In this document: in pieces, positions 52,245 to 60,925 of the stretch
How the letters are laid out: each line of letters starts with the position of its first letter
Position numbering within the stretch: position 1 is the first letter of the stretch
DNA from: RGIG7213 sp045540335
GTDB taxonomy: Bacteria > Bacillota > Clostridia > Oscillospirales > CAG-272
Length of the DNA: 64,000 nt
Reading direction: 5' to 3'
NCBI GenBank assembly: GCA_045540335.1
Contig: JAZQHC010000041.1
Coordinates: 1 to 64,000, forward strand
Made by a program: the position numbers and the translations under genes
The notes under the pieces: generated by a model
Database searches by the model: none
Seen by the model: only the letters and a program-made list of their open reading frames with translations
Told to the model about the DNA's origin: nothing

Positions 52245-52514
52245 TTATGCGCTTCCTTTTTATGATTTATATATCTATCCATTTTAACATTATACCACCC
52301 TATCATAATAACATACTTATCTAAAAATTGCAATATATAATTTTTAAATAATTATATTATATAATATAGGATATATGAAATAAGCGTTTTATACAAAAAC
52401 AAACGGGATATTTTGTGAAATACGCGAATTGCAAAACCGAAAAAAAGTATTATATAATTATTTTATATAATGGGGTAGTAATACCATTAAAAAGTAATTA
52501 TGCAGGGGGAAGAA
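52245..52514. other. divergent promoter region of dnaA and the dockerin/MBL gene
   Basis: A minus-strand TATAAT (52289-52294), about 45 bp before the dnaA start, is a plausible dnaA -10, with no good -35. On the plus strand TATAAT at 52466-52471 suits the rightward gene. 52340-52375 is almost pure A/T. No DnaA box and no rpmH gene is seen here. Confidence 0.5.
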
Positions 52515-55500
52515 ATGGCGAATTTTAAAAGAATAATTTCGGTTCTTTGTGCGGGCGCGATAACATTTGGCGCAGTAGGCATTTTTGCCCAAAATAATAC
52601 CGATACCGTTCCATACGACGGAAGCGGCGTGTATTTTAAAGAGGTAAACGGCGAACCCTATATATTCGGCGTTGCACCGAAAACTACGGTGCAGGGGCTT
52701 AAAAATCTGCTTGGCGGCGAATGCGTTACAGATGAAGAAGGCGAATATGTAAAAACAGGTACAAGGGTTATAACGTATAAAAACGATACACAGGAAAATA
52801 TATCGACCGTAATAATCCACGGCGACGTGGATTGCGACGGTAAGGTTACCGCGAAGGACGTTGTAAAAATTAAAAAATACGTTGCAGGACAACCGTTTTC
52901 GATAAACGAGGTTGCGGCTGATATAGATATGGACGGCGACGTTGACGAAAACGACAAGCAGCTTGCATCTGAAAAGGCAAACGCGGTATTAACGTCGTTA
53001 AAGGTGGCAAAAAAACCTGAAAAATCCGTTTATACAGACGGGGAAAAGCTTGAATGTAACGGTTTGATATTATCTGCCGTATATTCAAACGGGGATACCT
53101 TCGGCGTTGCCGACGGATATCAAACCGAATATCCCGCAGGCGACGGCAGGCTTTCGCAAAAATATCAATACGTTACGGTAAATTACGGCGGCGTAAGCGC
53201 AAAATTACCTTTAACGGTAAACGAATATTCTTCACACGCGATAACCGATACGGTTTATTACACTATGCCTGCAATACCTGCACAAGCGGGTGTTAAGGTA
53301 GATCTTTCGAAGTACAGCGTGCAGTTTTCACTTGGGCAAACGGTGTCAAGCGGTATTACGTGGGCTTCAAGCGAATTGACGGTTTCGGCAAATACCGTAA
53401 CGCCGAAAGCAAAGGGCGTATATACGCTTAATGCATCGTACAACGGAAAAACAAAGGCTGTGTATCTCGTTGTAAAGGAAAGAACAGACAGCGAATACGT
53501 GCTTTACGAAAACAGCTTTGATAACGGCGCGGGTGACTTGCGCGTTACGCAAAACGCAAGCCTTGTAAGCGCATCAAACGGAAAAATGACGATAGGCGCA
53601 AAAAATTCCGCAGCTACGGTGCTTTTGCCTGAATACGTAAGCAGCTTCGGTGATTACAAAATCACGGCAAGCACCTGCGTTTCGGCATATGCAAGCGAAA
53701 AAAATACCGTAAGTCTTTTGTATCGCGGCGGATATTCTATGGACGTAATGGCAAACGCGTCGTTTGAAAACAGCGGCGTATCGCTTAATTATACGCTTAA
53801 CGGTACGAAATACGCTTTGAATACAAATTCGTATTCAAAGCCGCTTAACAAGGTGGAATTTTACGATATTACGCTTGACGTTCACGGCGTATGCAGTGAA
53901 GGGTACGTAAACGGTGCGCGGCTTGTTTCTTCCTTTGAAAACAACGGTGCGTATAACGGCAACGTAGGTATATACGCAAGCGGTGTAACCGCGGTTTTGG
54001 AAGATATCAAGGTAACGCTTGATTTTGATAAGCCTTCAACACACGGCACGGTAGGCTATACTATGCCTGCGATACCTGCAATTTCGGGTAATTCGATATG
54101 GCTTAACGGCTACGACGTACAGTTTAACGATGGGCAAGCCGTAAACGCGAAGGATATCACGTGGTCTTCAAGTGAAATAACCGTTTCTTCAAACGGTGTT
54201 GTAACGCCATCGTCGGCAGGTGTTTATAAGCTTACGGCAAAGGCTTCTGCCAATACGAAAACAGTATATCTTGTAGTTAAAAATGCCGCAGACAGCGAAT
54301 ATCTGCTTTATAATAACGAATTTTCTTCGTTTGACGGAATAACAAAGGTTTCCGGCACTTCAAGCGTTTCGGGCGGAAAGCTTTATCTTAACGGAAAAAC
54401 GACACCCACCACCGTGGTATTTCCCGATTACATAGGCGATTTCGGCAATTACAGCATAGAAACGAATTTTACGATTTCAGAATATGAAAACGACGGCTCG
54501 TGGTTAAGTATAATGTTCCGCGTTAAAGACCCCGCCAACGATTATTATCAGTTAAACGTAAGGCAAAACGCGGCGAACAATTCGTATAACGGCGTTGAAT
54601 TAACAAGCAACAACAACGGCACGTGGCAATATTTACAAATGAATTCGTATAAAGAGGCGCTGGCGCTTTCAAAATCGTATAAATTTAAAGTAGATGTTAA
54701 AGACGACGTTGCCAAGGGGTATATAGACGGCAACAGTATGATATTCTGTGATACGGTAAACGCAAGGTCAACGGGCAAGGCGGCACTTCAGACGTACGGA
54801 ATAAACGCGGCGTTTGAAAACGTAAAAATAACGCTTGATTTCGACAGCTGTGCAAATTACCGTGCAGAGGAATATTTTGATTATTCAAGCATAAAGCCTG
54901 ATAATACGTATGTTACCGAATACTACGGGGAAGAGCTTCTTTCGTATTACGATTGCGACCAAGGCGATTTTTACGGCGCGTGCAGTTATTTTGAAAAAAG
55001 CGGCGCAAGGCTTTACAACAAGCATAATATGAACAACGGTAACCTTTCCGCAACGTACGTTTCGGGCGGCAGCTATTACCACGTTTATTATCTTAAGACC
55101 GAGGGCGAATTAAACGTTGTGGTTTCGGCAAACGGCGCACATCTTTTACCCGATAATATTCCCGAAAAAATAACGGGTGATTATATGCCCACCGTAACGC
55201 AGGTATATTCCTTCAGGGTAAACGGAATGACGTATATAATCCAGCTGGCAGATGGCACGTTTATAGTTTACGACGGCGGCTGGGAAGACGTAACGGAAGA
55301 CCTTTGGGCAGCCCTTACAAGGCTTAACGGCGGCGAAGAGGGAATAGTTGTACGTTCTTGGATACTTACCCACGCACATGAAGACCATACGTACGGATTT
55401 ATAGATTTCAGCGAAAAATACGCTTCTAAAATAAAGGTAGAACGAATAATGATATCGCCGATTTCCGCAAGCGATACGGATACGCTCGGATTCCCGTTTT

Positions 55501-55991
55501 ACGTTGAAGACCTTGTATCTACCGTTGCAAAACGATTCAAGGGTGCTGTTATATGCCCCGTTCATACGGGAATGCTGTTTAATTATTGCGGCGTAAAGCT
55601 TGAAATATTGATGGCGGCAGAGGAAATATATAAAGACGATTTTTCATCTAACTTCAATAATACAAGTATGGTTTCGAGAATATTCAACGGCGAATATTCG
55701 TGCCTGTTCCTTGCGGATGCCGCAAAGGAAAGCGCGAAAAAGCTGATAACGTACTATAATTACTATATGACAAGTAATATGTGCCAGGTATCGCACCACG
55801 GCGTAGAGAATTTCCCCCTTGCCGGTTATAAGCGTATAAGGGCAAATACTTTATGGTATCCGTGTGATACGTACCTGTATGAATTGCCTGACAGAGATGC
55901 AGACGTTCGTGCGGCATTGCGCGAATACACATATACAAAAGAGATAATTCTTCACGATTCGGGCACGGTAACAAGAAAATTCGGCTATTGA
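52515..55991 (+). CDS. secreted multidomain protein: dockerin-like, Ig-like, laminin-like and metallo-beta-lactamase-fold domains
   Basis: The 1158-residue product has a signal peptide (to about 25). A dockerin type I-like pair of calcium loops follows (GDVDCDGKVTAKDV, ADIDMDGDVDENDK, about 100-150), then a Big-type Ig domain. Two homologous ~260-residue units come next (YYTMPAIPAQAG..., GYTMPAIPAISG...), each an Ig-like part plus a concanavalin-like part. The C-terminal metallo-beta-lactamase fold (about 870-1158) has THAHEDHTYG (HxHxDH), FLADAAKES and VSHHGVENF, as in ComEC-type hydrolases. The metal site looks complete. The substrate is unknown. AGGGGG precedes ATG 52515; the frame opens at 52500. 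Confidence 0.82.
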   Translation: MANFKRIISVLCAGAITFGAVGIFAQNNTDTVPYDGSGVYFKEVNGEPYIFGVAPKTTVQGLKNLLGGECVTDEEGEYVKTGTRVITYKNDTQENISTVIIHGDVDCDGKVTAKDVVKIKKYVAGQPFSINEVAADIDMDGDVDENDKQLASEKANAVLTSLKVAKKPEKSVYTDGEKLECNGLILSAVYSNGDTFGVADGYQTEYPAGDGRLSQKYQYVTVNYGGVSAKLPLTVNEYSSHAITDTVYYTMPAIPAQAGVKVDLSKYSVQFSLGQTVSSGITWASSELTVSANTVTPKAKGVYTLNASYNGKTKAVYLVVKERTDSEYVLYENSFDNGAGDLRVTQNASLVSASNGKMTIGAKNSAATVLLPEYVSSFGDYKITASTCVSAYASEKNTVSLLYRGGYSMDVMANASFENSGVSLNYTLNGTKYALNTNSYSKPLNKVEFYDITLDVHGVCSEGYVNGARLVSSFENNGAYNGNVGIYASGVTAVLEDIKVTLDFDKPSTHGTVGYTMPAIPAISGNSIWLNGYDVQFNDGQAVNAKDITWSSSEITVSSNGVVTPSSAGVYKLTAKASANTKTVYLVVKNAADSEYLLYNNEFSSFDGITKVSGTSSVSGGKLYLNGKTTPTTVVFPDYIGDFGNYSIETNFTISEYENDGSWLSIMFRVKDPANDYYQLNVRQNAANNSYNGVELTSNNNGTWQYLQMNSYKEALALSKSYKFKVDVKDDVAKGYIDGNSMIFCDTVNARSTGKAALQTYGINAAFENVKITLDFDSCANYRAEEYFDYSSIKPDNTYVTEYYGEELLSYYDCDQGDFYGACSYFEKSGARLYNKHNMNNGNLSATYVSGGSYYHVYYLKTEGELNVVVSANGAHLLPDNIPEKITGDYMPTVTQVYSFRVNGMTYIIQLADGTFIVYDGGWEDVTEDLWAALTRLNGGEEGIVVRSWILTHAHEDHTYGFIDFSEKYASKIKVERIMISPISASDTDTLGFPFYVEDLVSTVAKRFKGAVICPVHTGMLFNYCGVKLEILMAAEEIYKDDFSSNFNNTSMVSRIFNGEYSCLFLADAAKESAKKLITYYNYYMTSNMCQVSHHGVENFPLAGYKRIRANTLWYPCDTYLYELPDRDADVRAALREYTYTKEIILHDSGTVTRKFGY

Positions 55992-55995
55992 TAAA

Positions 55996-56030
55996 ATACG
56001 CACCCCTTAAATTTATAAAGGGGTGCGTAT
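55996..56030 (+). terminator. terminator after the dockerin/MBL gene
   Basis: ATACGCACCCCTT pairs with AAGGGGTGCGTAT around a 9-base loop, 4 bp after the stop; a short T-containing tract follows. Confidence 0.82.
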
Positions 56031-56108
56031 TGCTTTATATGGAAATCTGCGTATGAATACGGCGTTAAAATAAGATAATAAAATATATTTTAAATTTAGA
56101 AAAATATA

Positions 56109-56137
56109 TTGAATTGTTTTATATTGTGTGTTATAAT
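56109..56137 (+). promoter_or_regulatory. promoter of nadE
   Basis: TTGAAT (56109-56114), 17 bp, TATAAT (56132-56137), 32 bp before the ATG; GGGGG precedes the start. Confidence 0.75.
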
Positions 56138-56169
56138 CCACTTGATATATATTTTTTTGGGGGAATGAA

Positions 56170-58089
56170 ATGAAACACGGTTTTATTAAAATAGGTGCGG
56201 CGTGCATCAAGACAGCCGTAGGCAACCCTTTAAAAAATGCAGAAGAAATAATAAAAACGGTTCAAAAAGCGGATTCGCTTGGCGTAAAGCTGTTGTGCTT
56301 TTCAGAGCTTTGCGTTACGGGCTGCAACTGCGGGGATCTGTTTTATTCTGATATTTTGATTTGCAAGGCAAAAAAGGCATTGCTTGAAATTGCCGAAAAA
56401 ACAAGTAATTGCGATACGGTGTTTACCGTTGGCTTACCTGTAAGGGTATCTTCTAAAATATATAACTGTGCCGTGGTAATACACGGCGGAAGTATAATGG
56501 GCATAGTTCCGCAGATAAACGTTACAGACAAGCATTTTACGCCGTTTGATGCGGAAAAAACGGAATATTTGTACGATTTTATCCCAAGCGACGACGGATA
56601 CGTGCAGACTGTACCTTTTTCAACCAATATAACGTTTTATTGCAAGGGTGTTGAAAATTACCGCTTTGCAATATGCGTTGGAAACGACCTTTTGTGTATG
56701 CAAGACAGCGCGAAAAAGCTTTGCGCGCGCGGGGCGAAGATTATTTTAAACCCCGCTTCTTCAAAAGAAACGGTATGCTCTAACGAAAAAAGAAAAGCGG
56801 CGATAAGCGCATCGTGCGGTAGGTATGCCTGTTGCGTGGTTTCATCGCTTCCGGATGAAAGCGATACGACCGCAAGCGGCGTATATTCTGCAAACCACAT
56901 GATTGGCGAATGCGGAAAAATACTGTGCGAAAACGCCCCATTTGGTGAAGAAAAGCTTTTGATAACCGAAACAGACGTTTCGTATATTGCATTCGTAAGG
57001 GGAAGGGATACGTTATATTGCGAAAGCACGGCTGCATTTTCTTCTGCCTGCGATTTTAACGATGTGGAGATAGAACAGCAGATAACGCAAACGCCCATTA
57101 CAAGAAAAATAAGTAAAAATCCATTTATGCCCGACGGCTGTGATATGGCAAAAAGGGCAGACCATATATTTGAAATTCAAGCAAGGGCATTATGTAAAAG
57201 AATGAATGCCTCTTACAGCAAAAAAATGATAATAGGTATATCGGGCGGGCTTGATTCTACGTTGGCTTTGCTTGTATGCGTAAAGGCGTGCGGTATTTTG
57301 GGGTACCCTAACGAAAACGTTATTGCCGTTACCATGCCTTGCTTCGGCACAACGAAAAGAACGAAATCAAACGCGCAGATATTGTGCAAGGCACTCGGCG
57401 TTGATTTCAGAACGGTTGATATATCAAACGCGGTAAAGGTGCATTTTGCAGACATCTGCCACGACGAGGGCGTAAGAAACGCCGCGTACGAAAATTCTCA
57501 AGCGAGGGAACGCACCCAGATATTGATGGATATTGCAAACGACGAAAACGCGCTTGTTATAGGTACGGGCGATTTAAGCGAGCTGGCGCTTGGCTGGTGC
57601 ACGTACAACGGCGACCATATGTCTATGTACGGCGTTAACTGCTCGATACCCAAAACGTTGATGAGATATATCGTGGGCCGTATTGCAAAAACGGAAGAAG
57701 AAAAGAAAAATACCGATATCTCGCGTACCTTGTACGATATTCTCGAAACGCCCGTTTCGCCGGAGCTTATCCCCCCGAAGAACGGTCAGATAACCCAATG
57801 CACCGAAGAAATAATAGGCAGCTACGGGCTGCACGACTTTTTCATTTATCATACCATACACAGCGGATATGGAAAAGAAAAGCTTTTGCTTCTTGCAAAA
57901 TACGTTTTTGCGGGTGAATATTCCGAAGAATATATCGAAAAGTATTTAAATCTGTTCTGCAAACGCTTCGCAACGCAGCAATTTAAGCGTTCTTGCAGCC
58001 CCGACGGGGCAATAGTGGGAAGTGTTAATATTTCCCCTGCGTGCGGTTTTTATATGCCGTCTGACGTTGACGGCGACGTGTTATTGTAA
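56170..58089 (+). CDS. nadE: NAD+ synthetase, glutamine-type (NadE) with atypical amidase site
   Basis: The 639-residue protein joins an N-terminal nitrilase-fold glutaminase (about 1-290) to a C-terminal synthetase (about 330-639) with the ATP-pyrophosphatase loop GISGGLDSTLAL, GTGDLSELALGW and TYNGDHMSMYGVN. The synthetase half converts deamido-NAD to NAD. In the amidase half, Glu (FSELCVTG) and a Cys (AICVGND) are kept, but the usual 'VPKxYLPxYxEF' stretch with the catalytic Lys reads VPQINVTDKHFTPF, so the Lys is replaced or shifted. Ammonia-dependent activity is possible. glyA follows after 23 bp. Confidence 0.93.
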   Translation: MKHGFIKIGAACIKTAVGNPLKNAEEIIKTVQKADSLGVKLLCFSELCVTGCNCGDLFYSDILICKAKKALLEIAEKTSNCDTVFTVGLPVRVSSKIYNCAVVIHGGSIMGIVPQINVTDKHFTPFDAEKTEYLYDFIPSDDGYVQTVPFSTNITFYCKGVENYRFAICVGNDLLCMQDSAKKLCARGAKIILNPASSKETVCSNEKRKAAISASCGRYACCVVSSLPDESDTTASGVYSANHMIGECGKILCENAPFGEEKLLITETDVSYIAFVRGRDTLYCESTAAFSSACDFNDVEIEQQITQTPITRKISKNPFMPDGCDMAKRADHIFEIQARALCKRMNASYSKKMIIGISGGLDSTLALLVCVKACGILGYPNENVIAVTMPCFGTTKRTKSNAQILCKALGVDFRTVDISNAVKVHFADICHDEGVRNAAYENSQARERTQILMDIANDENALVIGTGDLSELALGWCTYNGDHMSMYGVNCSIPKTLMRYIVGRIAKTEEEKKNTDISRTLYDILETPVSPELIPPKNGQITQCTEEIIGSYGLHDFFIYHTIHSGYGKEKLLLLAKYVFAGEYSEEYIEKYLNLFCKRFATQQFKRSCSPDGAIVGSVNISPACGFYMPSDVDGDVLL

Positions 58090-58112
58090 TTTATAAAAGG
58101 GAGAATAGAAAA

Positions 58113-59357
58113 ATGGTAACTGAAAACATGAAATTCCTTGCAGAGTTTGACAGTGAAGTTGCACAGGCAGTAGAGAAAGAGTATGACCGCCAAAGAAACG
58201 GCATCGAGCTGATAGCTTCTGAAAACTTCGTTTCAAAAGCGGTAATGTCGGCGGCTTCTACCGTACTTACGAACAAATACGCAGAGGGATATCCCGGTAA
58301 AAGATATTACGGCGGATGCGAATGCGTTGACGTTGTTGAAAACATTGCTATCGAAAGGGCGAAGAAGCTTTTCGGCGCAAATTATGCAAACGTTCAGCCG
58401 CACTCGGGCGCACAGGCAAACACAGCAGTATATATTGCACTTCTTAAAGCAGGCGATACCGTTATGGGTATGTCGTTGGCACACGGCGGCCATTTAACGC
58501 ACGGCTCGCCCGTAAACCTCAGCGGCTTGTACTACAACTTCGTAGCATACGGGGTTGACAGCGAAACACACCGCATAGATTACGACGCACTTGAAAAGCA
58601 AGCACAAGAATGCAAGCCGAAGCTTATCGTTGCAGGTGCATCTGCATATCCCAGATTTATAGATTTTGAAAGAATGGCAAATATCGCGCACAGCGTAGGT
58701 GCATATCTTATGGTGGATATGGCGCACATTGCAGGCCTTGTTGCCGCAGGCGTTCACCCTTCGCCCATGCCCTATGCCGACGTAGTTACCACGACGACAC
58801 ATAAAACGTTAAGAGGTCCGAGGGGCGGTATTATCCTTACCAACGATGAAGAAATAGCAAAGAAAATAAACAAAGCAGTATTCCCCGGTACGCAGGGCGG
58901 CCCGTTGATGCACATTATCACGGCGAAGGCAGTTTGCTTCGGTGAAGCGTTGAAGCCCGAATTTACCGAATACGGCAAAAAGGTAGTGGAAAATGCAAAG
59001 GTTCTTGCACAAACGCTTGTACAAGAGGGCTTTAACCTTGTTTCCGGCGGTACGGATAACCATTTGATGCTTGTGGATCTTCGCCCTTTTAACATCACGG
59101 GTAAAGAGCTTGAAAAAAGGCTTGATACGGTTCACATAACGGTTAATAAAAACGCTATACCCGACGATCCCCAATCGCCGTTCGTTACAAGCGGTATCCG
59201 TATAGGTACCCCTGCCGCTACAACGAGGGGGCTTGGCGTTGAAGAAATGAAAACGCTTGGCAAGCTGATAAAGCTTACCGCTACCGAATACGAGGAAAAG
59301 GCAGATTATATCAGGGCAGAGGTTGCAAAGATCTGCGAAAAATATCCCCTTTATTAA
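58113..59357 (+). CDS. glyA: serine hydroxymethyltransferase
   Basis: The 414-residue PLP enzyme is canonical: IELIASENFVSKAVM, NKYAEGYPGKRYYGGCE, NVQPHSGAQANTAVY, DMAHIAGLVAAG, the PLP-Lys in TTTHKTLRGPRGG and the C-terminal IRIGTPAATTRG. It interconverts serine and glycine, loading one-carbon units on tetrahydrofolate in the cytoplasm. AAAGGGAG precedes the ATG. It is the last large gene of the nadE transcript; a terminator follows. Confidence 0.97.
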   Translation: MVTENMKFLAEFDSEVAQAVEKEYDRQRNGIELIASENFVSKAVMSAASTVLTNKYAEGYPGKRYYGGCECVDVVENIAIERAKKLFGANYANVQPHSGAQANTAVYIALLKAGDTVMGMSLAHGGHLTHGSPVNLSGLYYNFVAYGVDSETHRIDYDALEKQAQECKPKLIVAGASAYPRFIDFERMANIAHSVGAYLMVDMAHIAGLVAAGVHPSPMPYADVVTTTTHKTLRGPRGGIILTNDEEIAKKINKAVFPGTQGGPLMHIITAKAVCFGEALKPEFTEYGKKVVENAKVLAQTLVQEGFNLVSGGTDNHLMLVDLRPFNITGKELEKRLDTVHITVNKNAIPDDPQSPFVTSGIRIGTPAATTRGLGVEEMKTLGKLIKLTATEYEEKADYIRAEVAKICEKYPLY

Positions 59358-59373
59358 ACGATAACAAAAAATA

Positions 59374-59400
59374 CTCCCTTGCATATGATATGTAAGGGAG
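59374..59400 (+). terminator. terminator after glyA
   Basis: CTCCCTTGCATA pairs imperfectly with TATGTAAGGGAG and is followed by AATTTTTTT, 16 bp after the glyA stop. Confidence 0.85.
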
Positions 59401-59425
59401 AATTTTTTTGTAAAGGTGTGATCTT

Positions 59426-59578
59426 TTGCGTGGCTGTAACCAAAGGCTAAAGCTTGTAACAACGGGCGCTGTGTGCTTCGGCGCGGGCGTGCTTTTATGT
59501 ATGTTTTTACCGCACGGCGTAATGCTTGCCGTGCAGGCGCTTATCGTGTGCGCCATAGGAATTCTGTTTATTTTATAG
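59426..59578 (+). CDS. 50-residue membrane protein upstream of spoVM
   Basis: TTG 59426, preceded by AAAGGTG at good spacing, begins MRGCNQRLKLVTTG and leads into two hydrophobic stretches (AVCFGAGVLLCMFLP, VMLAVQALIVCAIGILFIL) joined by a short HG loop, a likely helical hairpin. It is too short for usual gene finders. Its coupling to the SpoVM-like gene (12 bp apart) and my recollection of similar two-gene arrangements in Clostridia suggest a sporulation-linked membrane peptide. No family name is known to me. Confidence 0.6.
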   Translation: MRGCNQRLKLVTTGAVCFGAGVLLCMFLPHGVMLAVQALIVCAIGILFIL

Positions 59579-59589
59579 GAGTTATATAT

Positions 59590-59661
59590 ATGAAGATAGT
59601 TATCGTAAGATCTAACGGCTTTTTGTCGGCAATACTTAAAAGGGTATTTAAAATAAAGTAA
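59590..59661 (+). CDS. spoVM: SpoVM-like sporulation peptide (23 aa)
   Basis: AGGAG 8 bp before ATG 59590 starts a 23-residue peptide beginning MKIVIVRSNGFLSAILK. It follows the pattern of SpoVM, the amphipathic helix that recognises the convex forespore membrane and anchors SpoIVA (Bacillus form begins MKFYTIKLPKFLGGIVR). The basic residue at 7, the FL pair at 11-12, the following hydrophobic helix and the basic end are kept. Pro9, which is important in Bacillus, is Asn here. It implies an endospore former. Confidence 0.72.
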   Translation: MKIVIVRSNGFLSAILKRVFKIK

Positions 59662-59695
59662 CTGCAATTTACCCGCTTGCGGTTAAATATATAGA

Positions 59696-59731
59696 AGCCG
59701 TTTAAGGTAAGAGACTTACTTTAAACGGCTT
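59696..59731. terminator. bidirectional terminator between spoVM and AI-2E transporter genes
   Basis: AAGCCGTTTAA pairs with TTAAACGGCTT around a ~14-base loop that itself can pair (GTAAG/CTTAC); the plus side is followed by TATTTTATT. It separates convergent transcripts. Confidence 0.82.
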
Positions 59732-59776
59732 TATTTTATTATTGCACTTAGCCGGTGGTTATGACTGTAACGTTGT

Positions 59777-60889
59777 TTAATCTAAATTTTCATCCTTGGG
59801 CAGGTATTTGAAAATGTGTATTTTGCCTTTATCGTTAAGGTCTTTTAAAAGCGCTATCGTTATCGGCAAGCCGAACAGACCCAATACGCCGAAAAGCGAA
59901 GTGCCGACTATCATAGCCATAAGCGTTACAACGGGGTGAAGCCCTACTTGATTTCCGATTATCTTCGGTTCTATCGTGTGGCGGATAACGGTTATTATAA
60001 GATATATTATAAACAGCATTATACCCATTCTGTAATCGCCGAGAAGTATTGATATTACGCCCCAAGGGATAAGCACCGTACCCGTTCCCACAATGGGAAG
60101 AATATCAAACAAAGCGATTATAAACGCGTAGAATATCGTCATACCCACAGATGGAAACATTGTTGTTTCTATCAATCCCGCTATCAAAAACAAAATGCAC
60201 AATTCGCAAAATGTTATAGAAAGTATCAACGCGTAAGAACGGATATATTTAAACAGTATTTCCGTAACGTATTTTTTAACTTCTATTACGGTGTGTCTCG
60301 TTTTTTCCGGTATCTGGTAAAGCACCCAGCGTGTAAGCAACGGATAATCCACGCACATGAAAAACGTCGATATCGTACCTACCAGCACGGATATAAATAT
60401 GGTGGGCACGCTTACTATTATCTCTGTCGTAGTATCGAATATCGTGCTGAAGCTTGGTATAAGATCAGACATTTTAGGAACTAATTCTTTATAATCAAGC
60501 GAAATATCAGCATCAAAGTTACGCAAAAACGATTGCACGTGATCTATAAGGTTCGTAAGCGCAGGCTGAACGGTACTTGTATAATATTCCGGTGCTTTTG
60601 CAACAAGGTCTTTAGTTAAAATAACTACTTCTATCCCTATGCAGACTACCACCGTGCCTACCGTACATATAAACAGTATCAGCGTTATTATGGCAAGCGG
60701 CCTTTGCTTTAAATGCGTAGTGCGCTTTAAAAAGCGTATTATCGGCTGCAGTAAAGAAGAAATGATAAACGCCACCACAAACGGTGCAAGCGCAAAAAGC
60801 GCGTATTTGAAAGCGAAAAATACTATCGCTATTATAGTTACAACGTATAATACGTTTATTATAAATCGTCTTCTGTTTTCAGTTTTCAT
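59777..60889 (-). CDS. AI-2E family transporter
   Basis: The 370-residue integral membrane protein has about eight helices in the PF01594 arrangement: an N-terminal pair (FAFKYALFALAPFVVAFIISSLLQP), a long soluble part between helices (about 105-150) and the conserved C-terminal block (YAFIIALFDILPIVGTGTVLIPWG, VIRHTIEPKIIGNQVGLHPVV). Members export signalling molecules, indole-like compounds or Na+/Li+, and some act in spore physiology. GGGG before the ATG at 60889 decides the start. Last gene of the leftward cluster from 64 kb. Confidence 0.92.
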   Translation of the reverse strand: MKTENRRRFIINVLYVVTIIAIVFFAFKYALFALAPFVVAFIISSLLQPIIRFLKRTTHLKQRPLAIITLILFICTVGTVVVCIGIEVVILTKDLVAKAPEYYTSTVQPALTNLIDHVQSFLRNFDADISLDYKELVPKMSDLIPSFSTIFDTTTEIIVSVPTIFISVLVGTISTFFMCVDYPLLTRWVLYQIPEKTRHTVIEVKKYVTEILFKYIRSYALILSITFCELCILFLIAGLIETTMFPSVGMTIFYAFIIALFDILPIVGTGTVLIPWGVISILLGDYRMGIMLFIIYLIITVIRHTIEPKIIGNQVGLHPVVTLMAMIVGTSLFGVLGLFGLPITIALLKDLNDKGKIHIFKYLPKDENLD

Positions 60890-60925
60890 ATTTTCCCCTT
60901 TAAACAAAGAAGTTGCGGGCGGATC

